Numbered from the stretch's first letter, positions 1 to 6,700 are shown. The stretch is DNA of 8,093 nucleotides from an uncultured Oscillospiraceae bacterium (GCA_934572355.1 CAKTKV010000071.1:1-8093); one strand, 5' to 3'. Translations and numbers: made by a program. The notes: generated from the letters alone by a model not told the origin.

Positions 1-1806
1 ATCGTCAAGGACGGCGAGATAATCATCGTCGATGAGTTCACCGGCCGTCTCATGCTCGGCCGCCGCTACTCCGAGGGGCTGCATCAGGCGATCGAGGCCA
101 AGGAGCACGTCGATGTCCAGAAAGAGAACAAGACCCTTGCGACCATAACCTTCCAGAACTATTTCCGTCTTTACGGCAAGCTCTCCGGCATGACCGGTAC
201 CGCCGCGACCGAGGCGGAGGAGTTCGACGCGATATACCGGCTCGATATCATCGAGATCCCGACGAACAAGCCTGTTATAAGGATTGACCACCCCGACGTT
301 GTGTATAAGAACGACGTCGGCAAGAACCGCGCGATAATCGAGCAGATCGTCGCCTGCCACGAGAAGGGTCAGCCCGTTCTGGTCGGTACTATATCAATAG
401 AGAAGAGCGAGTATATCTCCTCCCTGCTCAAGCGCCGCGGCATTCCGCACACTGTGCTCAACGCAAAGTACCACGAGAAGGAAGCCGAGATCGTCGCTCA
501 GGCCGGTAAGTTCGGCGCTGTCACGATAGCGACGAACATGGCAGGCCGAGGCACCGATATCACCCTCGGCGGTAATGCCGAGTTCATGGCCAAGGCCGAC
601 CTGCGCAAGGCGGGCTACGATGAGGCCACTATCGCCGAAGCTACCGGCTACGCCGAGACGGGCGATGAGAACATCCTCGCCGCGCGCACGCTGTTTGCCG
701 AGCGCATGAAGGCGCACAAGGCAGAGACGGACGTGGAGGCCGAAAAGGTTCGCTCCGTCGGCGGTCTGTTTATCCTCGGCACCGAGCGCCACGAATCCCG
801 CCGTATTGATAACCAGCTGCGCGGCCGTGCCGGTCGTCAGGGCGATCCCGGCGAGAGCCGCTTCTACCTTGCACTGACGGACGATGTCATGCGTCTCTTC
901 GGCTCCGACAGGCTCACCGGCCTTATGGACACCATGAAGGTCGATGAGGACACTCCGCTTGACCATAAGATGCTCTCCAACGCCATAGAGCAGGCGCAGC
1001 GCACGGTCGAGAGCCGCAACTTCCAGACCCGTAAGAGCGTTCTTGAATACGACGATGTCATGAACCAGCAGCGCAACATCATCTACGGCGAGCGCCGCAA
1101 GGTGCTTGACGGCGAGGATATCCACGCGCAGATCATGAACATGATAAAGGAGTTTGTCTCCTCCACCGTGGCCGACGGCCTTGCTGGGGGCGTCGCGGAG
1201 AACCAGACCCAGCTCGATAACGCTCTCCAGCCCTTTGAGAAGCTGTTCATGCGCCGAGGCACGTTTAAGATAGAGCAGTTTGGCGGCAGCGTACACAATG
1301 ATAAGCTCAGTGATGCCGTGAATGAGCTTGCCGAAAAGGTCTATGCCGCCAAGGAAGAAGCCTTCGGCGATGGGCCGAACGGCCTGCCGCTGATGCGCGA
1401 GATAGAGCGCGTCATAATGCTGCGCGTCGTCGACGAATACTGGATGGATCATATCGACGCAATGGCCGAGCTCAAGCGCGGCATCGGTCTGCGCGGCTAC
1501 GGTGCGGTCAAGCCCATCGACGCCTACAAGCAGGAGGGCTTCGATATGTTCGAGGCCATGGTGCGCGGCATCCGCGAGGAGACAGTGCGCCGCCTGTTCA
1601 TCGTGCAGGTGCGCAAGGAACAGGCCATCGAGCGCAAGGCCGTCTCGAAGAACGCGGCGGCAAACGTCGGCGGCGAGCCGGTGAAGAAGCAGCCCGTCAA
1701 GAAGGTGCCGAAGCCCGGACGCAACGATCCCTGCCCCTGCGGCAAGATGAAGGCCGACGGCTCCCGCAGACTTAAATACAAAGAGTGCTGCGGCAGAAAC
1801 GAGTAA
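1..1806 (+). CDS. secA: SecA preprotein translocase ATPase, 3' part (5' end outside window)
   Basis: SecA is the cytoplasmic ATPase that drives unfolded preproteins through the SecYEG channel. The reading frame is open from base 1, giving the last 601 residues; SecA is usually about 800-900 residues, so roughly the first third is missing. Visible in order: the VDEFTGR motif near the end of the preprotein cross-linking domain (about residues 11-17), ITFQNYFRLY and the MTGTA motif, the second nucleotide-binding domain with GQPVLVGTISIEKSE, ATNMAGRGTDI and the arginine-finger region QLRGRAGRQGDPGESRF, then the helical scaffold and wing region with LEYDDVMNQQR and VVDEYWMDHIDAM. A basic linker leads to a C-terminal SEC-C zinc motif, which normally binds SecB or ribosomes. 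Its cysteines (fragment residues 578, 580, 596, 597) are spaced CxC-x15-CC instead of the usual CxC-x8-C[CH]. It is followed 47 nt later by pgeF. Identification is secure. Confidence 0.98.
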   Translation: MVKDGEIIIVDEFTGRLMLGRRYSEGLHQAIEAKEHVDVQKENKTLATITFQNYFRLYGKLSGMTGTAATEAEEFDAIYRLDIIEIPTNKPVIRIDHPDVVYKNDVGKNRAIIEQIVACHEKGQPVLVGTISIEKSEYISSLLKRRGIPHTVLNAKYHEKEAEIVAQAGKFGAVTIATNMAGRGTDITLGGNAEFMAKADLRKAGYDEATIAEATGYAETGDENILAARTLFAERMKAHKAETDVEAEKVRSVGGLFILGTERHESRRIDNQLRGRAGRQGDPGESRFYLALTDDVMRLFGSDRLTGLMDTMKVDEDTPLDHKMLSNAIEQAQRTVESRNFQTRKSVLEYDDVMNQQRNIIYGERRKVLDGEDIHAQIMNMIKEFVSSTVADGLAGGVAENQTQLDNALQPFEKLFMRRGTFKIEQFGGSVHNDKLSDAVNELAEKVYAAKEEAFGDGPNGLPLMREIERVIMLRVVDEYWMDHIDAMAELKRGIGLRGYGAVKPIDAYKQEGFDMFEAMVRGIREETVRRLFIVQVRKEQAIERKAVSKNAAANVGGEPVKKQPVKKVPKPGRNDPCPCGKMKADGSRRLKYKECCGRNE

Positions 1807-1812
1807 CGAAAA

Positions 1813-1840
1813 CAAAGACAAAGCAAATGCTTCGTCTTTG
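1813..1840 (+). promoter_or_regulatory. Hairpin in the secA-pgeF gap, abutting the pgeF ribosome binding site
   Basis: CAAAGAC (1813-1819) pairs with GTCTTTG (1834-1840). After one A/C mismatch, AAGC (1821-1824) pairs with GCTT (1829-1832), leaving an AAAT loop. No T-run follows, so it is not a standard terminator. The pgeF Shine-Dalgarno AGGAG (1843-1847) starts two bases after the stem. The hairpin may affect translation, RNA processing or 3' stability of the secA part; that role is inference. Confidence 0.6.
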
Positions 1841-1853
1841 ATAGGAGACTTCC

Positions 1854-2648
1854 ATGTCTTTTACAGAGAATAACCATAGCGGGCTCATCTATATGAGCTC
1901 GGATAAGATTGGCGCGCGCCACGCGTTTACCACGCGCTATGGCGGCGTGAGCACGGGGATATTTTCCTCGCTGAACCTCGGCTCCAACCGGGGCGACGAT
2001 CCCGAGGCCGTGCGCGAAAACTACCGCCGCGTGTGTGAGCTTATGGGCGTCGGCATCGACGATATGGCCGTGACGCAGCAGGTACACAAGGCCGATGTGC
2101 GCATCGTCACCTCGGCGGATAAGCACGTGTGCATGTCGCATGTACCCTATGAGGCCGACGGCATCGTCACTTCCGAGCGCGGCCTGCCGATAATGTGCAT
2201 GGTGGCCGACTGCGTGCCCGTGCTGCTCTATGACGGGGAGCACTCCGCCGCCGGGGCGATCCACTGCGGCTGGCGCAGCTCCGTCGGGGACATCCTCAAG
2301 AACGCGCTTGACGCTATGGCGTCTCTCGGCGCGAAAGCGCAGAGCGTCCACGCCGCGATAGGTCCCTCGATAGGCCGCTGCTGCTTCGAGACGGACGACG
2401 ATGTCCCTCAGGCGATAGAGCGCTACCTCTCCGGGGACACGGACGGCCTGTTCGACCGCCGCCCCGGCGGCAAGACGATGGTCGACCTGCGCGCAGCAAA
2501 CGCGCGGCGGCTCATTCAGCTCGGCGTCCTGCCGGAGAACATTGACATTTCGGATGAATGCACCTACTGCCGCCATGACAAATACTGGTCGCACCGCTAT
2601 ACCCACGGGCAGCGGGGCAGTCAGGCGGCGCTGATAGTCCTGGACTGA
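1854..2648 (+). CDS. pgeF: PgeF/YfiH family laccase-domain protein (LACC1-like purine nucleoside enzyme)
   Basis: This 264-residue protein has the full length of the YfiH/YlmD (multicopper polyphenol oxidase, DUF152) family. Members act as purine nucleoside phosphorylase and adenosine deaminase (as in LACC1), and E. coli YfiH/PgeF helps remove peptidoglycan precursors carrying a wrong amino acid. Visible motifs are TTRYGGVSTGIFSSLNLG (26-43), QQVH (75-78), MVADCVPVLLYD (116-127), IHCGWR (136-141) and a C-terminal SDECTYCR followed by SHR. The metal-binding and catalytic residues expected from the family are H78, C120 and H137, all present. The usual HAGWRG block reads HCGWRS, a mild variation. 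The start is supported by AGGAG at 1843-1847, six bases from the ATG. It lies between secA and the transporter lipoprotein, probably in one transcript. The exact substrate cannot be read from sequence. Confidence 0.93.
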   Translation: MSFTENNHSGLIYMSSDKIGARHAFTTRYGGVSTGIFSSLNLGSNRGDDPEAVRENYRRVCELMGVGIDDMAVTQQVHKADVRIVTSADKHVCMSHVPYEADGIVTSERGLPIMCMVADCVPVLLYDGEHSAAGAIHCGWRSSVGDILKNALDAMASLGAKAQSVHAAIGPSIGRCCFETDDDVPQAIERYLSGDTDGLFDRRPGGKTMVDLRAANARRLIQLGVLPENIDISDECTYCRHDKYWSHRYTHGQRGSQAALIVLD

Positions 2649-2658
2649 GGAGATGACC

Positions 2659-4236
2659 ATGAGAAAGAAAAAGAGACTGTGCGCGCTGCTGCTGTGCATG
2701 GCGCTGCTGCTCGGCTGCACCGGCTGCGGCAGCAGTACGAGCAGCGGCAATAACCCGAACGACCTTGTGTCTACCGCCGGTAAGGACGTGACCCGCGCCG
2801 CCGCGGCAGATAATGTGTTCTCCCTCAACTGCAATAACGACTACAGCTTCAACCCCCTGATCGCGACGAACCACTCAAACCAGCTCGTGTGCAGCCTTGT
2901 GTATGAGAACATGGTCGAGCTCGACAACAGCTTTGAGGTCATCCCGAACCTGCTGACGAGCTGGATCTGCAACGAGGAGGCCACCTACTGGACCTTCGAG
3001 ATCGCCGAGGGGCACTATTTCAGCGACGGTACGCCTGTCACCGGGCGCGACCTGCGCTATTCGCTCGACGCCGCGATAAACTCCGACCGTTTCCGCGGCC
3101 GCTTCGCGAGCTATCAGGGCTCCGGCTATGACGATACCCGCTTCTATGTCTCTCTCGGCATTGGCGACACGCAGTTTGTAAAGCTGCTGAATATCCCCAT
3201 CGTCAAATACGGCACCTACGGCGACCCCAAGCCCATCGGCAGTGGGCCCTATATGTACAGCGAGGACGAGACCTATCTTGTCGCGTCGCCATATTACCCG
3301 GATTATGAGAGCCTCCCGATAGACACGGTGTTTCTCGTGAAGTACACGGACGCGGCCAGCCGCATCACCGCCTTTGACGACGGCATCATCGACGTTGTCA
3401 CGAACGACCCATCGAGCTACACGAACCTCGGCTATGCCAGCACCAGCGAGATCCACAACTATGCCACCACGAACTATCACTATGTGATGTTCAACGAGGA
3501 ATCCAATATCGGCCGGTTTAACGGCTTCCGTCAGGCGATGAACTACGCCTTTGACCGCGCGTATTTTGCCGATGAGCTGATGCACGGAAACGCGGCCGCC
3601 TCGGCCGTGCCGATGTACCCCACCTGCGCGGACTATCCTCAGCAGTATGCCGACAGTCTCGCGTATAACCTCGAGACCTGCCGTCTTGTCCTCGAGAACT
3701 CCGGCATAAAGGATTACGATAACGACGGCAAGCTTGAATACATGTCCGGCTCCGCGCAGAAGATAGAGCTCAAGTTCATCGTCTGCTCCGACAGCAGCGC
3801 GAAGACCGGCGTTGTGCGCAAGTTCGCAAGCGATATGGAATCTCTCGGCCTGACCGTGAACGTTCAGGAGCTGACATGGGAGAACTATCTTCAGGCGCTT
3901 GAAGACGGGGACTTCGACATGTACTACGGTGAGGTGAAGCTGCGCAATAACTTTGACGTCACAGAGCTCCTCGACCCCGACAGCGACCTCAACTATTCGC
4001 GCGGGAAGGACAGCAGCTTCGTCGGCTATATAAACGACTATCTCGCCGCCGGGGACACCTCGCGCTCTGCTATGTTCCAGCAGATGTGCCAGTATATCGC
4101 CGGGACGGGCTCGCTCATTTCCATCGGCTTTGAGACGCACCAGTTCATAAGCCACCGCGGCGTCATCAAGGGCGTAAACCCCAACGCAGGGAATCCGCTG
4201 TATGATTTCCCGAATTGGGAAATAATGATGGACTAG
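2659..4236 (+). CDS. ABC transporter substrate-binding lipoprotein, family 5 (oligopeptide/dipeptide type)
   Basis: This is a 525-residue extracytoplasmic solute-binding lipoprotein of the SBP_bac_5 (OppA/DppA) family, which captures peptides, nickel or similar ligands for an ABC importer. The N-terminus has a basic RKKKR stretch, a hydrophobic core and the lipobox LLGC, with lipidated Cys at residue 20; C23 is a second, less likely candidate. Family hallmarks are YENMVELD (about 80-90), WTFEIAEGHYFSDGTPVTGRD (about 110-130), the GSGPY motif (about 194-198) and the RQAMNYAFDR segment near 290. An acidic DYDNDGKLE stretch (352-360) resembles the DGDG loop common in this family. An upstream in-frame ATG at 2653 abuts GAGGAG (2647-2652) directly. 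The ATG at 2659 lies six bases from it and gives a clean signal peptide, so I chose that start. No permease or ATPase genes are nearby, so its partner importer must be encoded elsewhere. The ligand is unknown. Confidence 0.93.
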   Translation: MRKKKRLCALLLCMALLLGCTGCGSSTSSGNNPNDLVSTAGKDVTRAAAADNVFSLNCNNDYSFNPLIATNHSNQLVCSLVYENMVELDNSFEVIPNLLTSWICNEEATYWTFEIAEGHYFSDGTPVTGRDLRYSLDAAINSDRFRGRFASYQGSGYDDTRFYVSLGIGDTQFVKLLNIPIVKYGTYGDPKPIGSGPYMYSEDETYLVASPYYPDYESLPIDTVFLVKYTDAASRITAFDDGIIDVVTNDPSSYTNLGYASTSEIHNYATTNYHYVMFNEESNIGRFNGFRQAMNYAFDRAYFADELMHGNAAASAVPMYPTCADYPQQYADSLAYNLETCRLVLENSGIKDYDNDGKLEYMSGSAQKIELKFIVCSDSSAKTGVVRKFASDMESLGLTVNVQELTWENYLQALEDGDFDMYYGEVKLRNNFDVTELLDPDSDLNYSRGKDSSFVGYINDYLAAGDTSRSAMFQQMCQYIAGTGSLISIGFETHQFISHRGVIKGVNPNAGNPLYDFPNWEIMMD

Positions 4237-4242
4237 TCAGAA

Positions 4243-4372
4243 GAAGCTCGCTGCATTACGCTTCGCCCTATTGGGCAAAGCTTCATATCCGCTCCCTCCT
4301 TCTTCCTTTTCCTCGCAAACCCACTTCGTTGGGCTTTGCTCGGAGTTGCGGGGGTACAGCAAAGCTTGCAGC
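4243..4372. repeat. Intergenic element of overlapping inverted repeats (likely interspersed repeat)
   Basis: The gap between the lipoprotein gene and cdd holds several stems. GCTGCA (4250-4255) and TGCAGC (4367-4372) bracket the region. GCTT/AAGC plus GCCC/GGGC form a hairpin at 4260-4281 with a TATT loop. GCAAACCCA (4315-4323) pairs with TGGG-C-TTTGC (4330-4339) with one bulged C. GCTTTGCT (4333-4340) pairs perfectly with AGCAAAGC (4358-4365), which excludes the previous hairpin. The 9-mer GCAAAGCTT occurs at 4275-4283 and 4359-4367. A 23-base pyrimidine-only run lies at 4292-4314. Short open frames cross it on both strands, but none has a ribosome binding site or family signature. I interpret it as a non-coding interspersed repeat; copies elsewhere cannot be seen from one window. 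Confidence 0.5.
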
Positions 4373-4393
4373 ACATACATTCTTTTGTAAATC
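4366..4393 (+). promoter_or_regulatory. Weak candidate promoter for cdd
   Basis: TTGCAG (4366-4371) and TAAATC (4388-4393) are 16 bases apart, each matching the housekeeping consensus only in part. This is the best-spaced pair upstream of cdd whose start site would leave room for a ribosome binding site. cdd might instead be read through from the lipoprotein gene, because no clear terminator lies between them. Confidence 0.25.
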
Positions 4394-4455
4394 ACGCAAG
4401 TAAAAACACAACTTGGGAGAAGCAATAAACCTGAAATAAAATAGGAGGAGTATCT

Positions 4456-4836
4456 ATGACTGACAGAGAACTCATGTCAAAGGCAAAGCAGGCATCGCTC
4501 AATGCCTACGTTCCGTATTCGCGCTTCGCGGTCGGCGCCGCGATCGAATGCACCGACGGCACTGTCTTCACCGGCTGCAATGTTGAAAACGCCGCCCTCG
4601 GCAGCACTATCTGCGCCGAGCGCACCGCCTGCTGCAAGGCGGTCAGCGAGGGTCACCGGGACTTCAGGCGCATCGCCATCTATGCCGACAGCGAAAACTG
4701 GTGTACCCCCTGCGGCGCATGCCGCCAGTTTCTGGCGGAGTTTTCACCGGAGATGGAGGTGCTCTGCGCCAAGGCCGGTGACCGCTATGTGAGCTATAAG
4801 CTCTCGGAGCTCCTGCCCTACACCTTTAATTACTGA
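4456..4836 (+). CDS. cdd: Cytidine deaminase
   Basis: This enzyme hydrolytically deaminates cytidine and deoxycytidine to uridine and deoxyuridine in pyrimidine salvage, in the cytoplasm. At 126 residues it matches the short homotetrameric class typical of Gram-positive bacteria. The substrate-binding NVENAA motif is at residues 42-47. The zinc site is complete: C53 with catalytic E55 in TICAERT, then C86 and C89 in PCGACRQ. Early residues include YVPYSRFAVGAA (18-29), the usual N-terminal signature. AGGAGG at 4443-4448 lies seven bases from the ATG and fixes the start. The stop codon is one base from the start of a short LysR-type DNA-binding protein, implying co-translation. Nothing looks missing or damaged. 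Confidence 0.97.
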   Translation: MTDRELMSKAKQASLNAYVPYSRFAVGAAIECTDGTVFTGCNVENAALGSTICAERTACCKAVSEGHRDFRRIAIYADSENWCTPCGACRQFLAEFSPEMEVLCAKAGDRYVSYKLSELLPYTFNY

Positions 4837-4837
4837 G

Positions 4838-5113
4838 ATGGAGCTTGAACAGCTCAGGCACTTTACCGCGGCAGCCGAAGCCGGGAGCTTTTCCGCGGCG
4901 GCAAGAAGCCTGTACATCAGCCACTCGACGGTCTGCCGCTCCGTCTCCGCGCTGGAGGAAGAACTCGGCGTCAGGCTGTTCGAGCGCTCCAGCCGGGACT
5001 TCCGTCTCACACAGGCCGGGGAAGCGCTGCTGCCGCAGGCGCAGGGTCTGCTCGACGCGGCAGAAGGAATAAAGGAAAACATGAAAACGCTCAGACTTCT
5101 CGACGAAGTCTGA
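4838..5113 (+). CDS. HTH-only LysR-type DNA-binding protein (no effector domain)
   Basis: The 91 residues align with the first domain of a LysR-family regulator: LRHFTAAAEAGSFSAAA (about 6-22), a recognition-helix region ISHSTVCRSVSALEEELG (27-44), the wing LFERSSRDFRLTQAG (47-61) and a linker helix reaching the end. LysR proteins normally have about 300 residues with a C-terminal ligand-binding domain, which is entirely absent; the stop falls where the linker helix ends. The ATG lies one base after the cdd stop, and no strong Shine-Dalgarno precedes it, so translation probably depends on coupling to cdd. The last ten codons are also the terminator stem. It may be a functional minimal DNA-binding or dimerising protein, a competitor of a full regulator, or the intact-looking remnant of a deleted one. 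Family assignment is firm; function is unknown. Confidence 0.8.
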   Translation: MELEQLRHFTAAAEAGSFSAAARSLYISHSTVCRSVSALEEELGVRLFERSSRDFRLTQAGEALLPQAQGLLDAAEGIKENMKTLRLLDEV

Positions 5114-5120
5114 GCGTTTT
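5084..5120. terminator. Bidirectional intrinsic terminator between converging operons
   Basis: A perfect 16-bp inverted repeat: 5084-5099 (AAAACGCTCAGACTTC) pairs with 5105-5120 around a five-base TCGAC loop. The stem ends in AAAA on the left and TTTT on the right, so it gives a U-run in both directions. It terminates the cdd/HTH transcript (plus) and the HAD/plsY transcript (minus, whose stop is at 5135-5137). The stop codon of the HTH gene (5111-5113) lies inside the right arm. Confidence 0.93.
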
Positions 5121-5134
5121 CGATTTATGCCGCC

Positions 5135-5779
5135 TCAGTCCTCGCGGCCTATGCGTTCAAGCTCTGTGTCCTTTTTCCACAGGTAGCTCAATCTCAGCTC
5201 CTCGCCGCGGCTGATGCGGCGGAAGTTCTCCGTGTGCTTTATGAAGATCGACACAAACGGTATCGCAAGAATCGCCGCGCCTATCCAATTGCCGGTCGTC
5301 GTGCCGTAGTACACCGGCCAGATCACTGACATCGATACGGTCGATATCGCGATATAGTTCGACACGAAGCCTATCAACACCGCTATGGCAAGCATCAGCA
5401 GAAAGACCTTCGCGCTGTGCGCAAGCACAACCCCGCCAAGACAGGCAAAGCCCTTGCCGCCGCGAAAGCCCAGGAACACCGGGAACATGTGCCCGACTAT
5501 GCAGGCTACCCCGGCGATCTGCCATGCGTATTCAAACTCCGGTACAAGCATCGCACCGAGCCTGCACGACGCCGCAGCCTTGAATATATCAAACAGCGCG
5601 ACGAATATACCCGCCGCCTTTCCCGCCATGATGACGGTGTTCGACGCCCCGGCGTTGCAGGAACCGGAGGTACGCACATCATAGCCCTTCTTCCGCCCAA
5701 TGAGATAGGACGGACTTATGCAGCCGATGAGATAGCCCATAAGCACGCATAAGAGTATACGCCACAGGTCGCTCGTCAT
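5135..5779 (-). CDS. plsY: PlsY-family glycerol-3-phosphate acyltransferase, divergent paralogue
   Basis: PlsY is a polytopic membrane enzyme that transfers an acyl chain from acyl-phosphate (made by PlsX) to glycerol-3-phosphate, the first step of phospholipid synthesis. The 214 residues contain several hydrophobic segments (about 8-28, 55-78, 86-104, 112-150, 165-180). Motif 1 reads GSCNAGASNT (39-48), motif 2 GHMFPVFLGFRGGKG (96-110) and motif 3 KHTENFRRISRGEE near residue 185. The glycine-rich phosphate loop and the motif 3 His and Asn are kept. The motif 1 Ser (S40) is present, but the arginine expected three residues after the final motif Asn is Ile50. Family mutagenesis reports that Ser and Arg as essential, so this may be a paralogue with altered activity rather than the housekeeping enzyme. 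Its AGGAGG (5790-5795) lies within the last codons of the upstream HAD gene, ten bases before the ATG, so the two genes are coupled. Confidence 0.87.
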   Translation of the reverse strand: MTSDLWRILLCVLMGYLIGCISPSYLIGRKKGYDVRTSGSCNAGASNTVIMAGKAAGIFVALFDIFKAAASCRLGAMLVPEFEYAWQIAGVACIVGHMFPVFLGFRGGKGFACLGGVVLAHSAKVFLLMLAIAVLIGFVSNYIAISTVSMSVIWPVYYGTTTGNWIGAAILAIPFVSIFIKHTENFRRISRGEELRLSYLWKKDTELERIGRED

Positions 5780-5785
5780 TTTGAT

Positions 5786-6616
5786 TCATCCTCCTAACAC
5801 AAACCGCTCTATCCCGCGCGCGACCCCGGCCTCGGAGTTCGAAGCTGTCACCCAGTCGGCAGCGGCGCGCAGCTCCTCTATCGCGTTCTCCATCGCAACG
5901 CCGACGCCCGCGAAGCGGATCATGTCGGCGTCGTTGCGGTCATCGCCGAAAGCAAGGACCTCCTCCGCCTTTATGCCCAGCAGCCTGCATAGCGCGGCAA
6001 GCCCCTGGCCTTTAGTCGCGGCGGAGCTGTTTATTTCAATATTGAACGGCACGGACGTTGTAAAGGCCATGTCAGGGAACATCCCCGGCAGCGTCTCGAA
6101 CTGGCGCGCCCGCTCCTGCATATCTGTAAAATAGAGCTGAAGCTTCTGCACGCTCTCGCCCTTTTGGCGCAGGTACTCCTTCAGCTCGGGCACTCTCGTG
6201 CGCAGCGTGAGCACGAGCTTCAGTATGCCGGGGTCGGTCACATACTCCCCCGCGCGGTCATACATGCCGGCTGACATGTAGCCCCAGCCGTCCTGATAGC
6301 AGTCATAGGAAATACCGAGACTGTCCTCATAGCGCAGGAGACTGAGCGCGTCCTCAAGCGGTATCTCCGCGCGTGCGACGGCTTTATCCTCCACCGCGTC
6401 ATAGACAAACGCTCCGTTTGCCGTGACATAGTAGCGCACAAACGGCAGCTCGCGGATCTGCTGCGGAACGCCGCCTGCTATTCGCCCCGTCGCTGGGACT
6501 ATGACAACGCCTCTCTCGGCGGCGGCTTCCAGCGCCTTTATATTGTCCGGATGTATATTTTTCTTTGGGTCAAGAAAAGTCCCGTCAAGATCGAACGCGA
6601 TCATCTTTATGCTCAT
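5786..6616 (-). CDS. Cof-type HAD-superfamily phosphatase (subclass IIB)
   Basis: Cytoplasmic magnesium-dependent hydrolases of this family remove phosphate from sugar phosphates, flavin or nucleotide-type substrates; specificity cannot be read from sequence. At 276 residues it has the normal Cof length. Motif I is DLDGT (9-13), with nucleophile D9 and acid/base D11. Motif II is the Thr of PATGR (T43). The Lys of motif III is K202 in ATKGQGL. Motif IV is GDDRNDADM (224-232). The segment between about residues 80 and 190 is the C2B cap. The catalytic set is complete. A good promoter lies upstream at 6646-6674. The GAGG best placed as its ribosome binding site is about 11 bases before the ATG, slightly far. 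The stop codon precedes the plsY ATG by six bases, and the final Leu-Gly-Gly codons carry the plsY ribosome binding site. The pairing hints at a phosphate-ester role linked to lipid metabolism, which is inference. Confidence 0.92.
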   Translation of the reverse strand: MSIKMIAFDLDGTFLDPKKNIHPDNIKALEAAAERGVVIVPATGRIAGGVPQQIRELPFVRYYVTANGAFVYDAVEDKAVARAEIPLEDALSLLRYEDSLGISYDCYQDGWGYMSAGMYDRAGEYVTDPGILKLVLTLRTRVPELKEYLRQKGESVQKLQLYFTDMQERARQFETLPGMFPDMAFTTSVPFNIEINSSAATKGQGLAALCRLLGIKAEEVLAFGDDRNDADMIRFAGVGVAMENAIEELRAAADWVTASNSEAGVARGIERFVLGG

Positions 6617-6645
6617 AATATACTCAACCTCATTCCTTTATTGAT

Positions 6646-6674
6646 ATTATCCACTATTCCGAAGCTTTTGGCAA
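6646..6674 (-). promoter_or_regulatory. Promoter of the HAD-plsY operon
   Basis: Read on the minus strand, TTGCCA (6674-6669) and GATAAT (6651-6646) are 17 bases apart and each matches the sigma-A consensus at five of six positions. The predicted start is near 6639, giving a leader of about 20 nt before the ATG at 6616. Confidence 0.78.
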
Positions 6675-6700
6675 GTGCTTTTTATGGATCATAACGTATG

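Noticed and set aside
394..1821. A 475-codon open frame antisense to secA
   Set aside because: It lies opposite a confident SecA gene, has low-complexity composition rich in Leu, Ala, His and Val, and shows no domain or ribosome binding site. It is an effect of GC-rich codon use.
1524..2834. A 436-codon antisense open frame spanning secA, pgeF and the lipoprotein gene
   Set aside because: It overlaps three well-supported genes on the other strand and has no recognisable family.
3712..3741. EF-hand-like calcium site DYDNDGKLE in the lipoprotein
   Set aside because: The acidic residue expected at loop position 12 is Ser, and a similar acidic DGDG stretch is common in this family, so a specific calcium site is not supported.
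2875..4155. A 426-codon antisense open frame within the lipoprotein gene
   Set aside because: Its protein is a repetitive Val/Ala/Glu/Arg mixture with no motif; the sense strand carries clear family motifs throughout.
4215..4425. Short open frames of about 62 codons on both strands in the lipoprotein-cdd gap
   Set aside because: Neither has a ribosome binding site or a recognisable fold; both are explained by translation of the inverted-repeat element.
4413..4442. TTGGGA and TAAAAT as a cdd promoter
   Set aside because: The 18-base spacing is tolerable, but the start site would fall on the ribosome binding site (4443-4448), leaving no usable leader.
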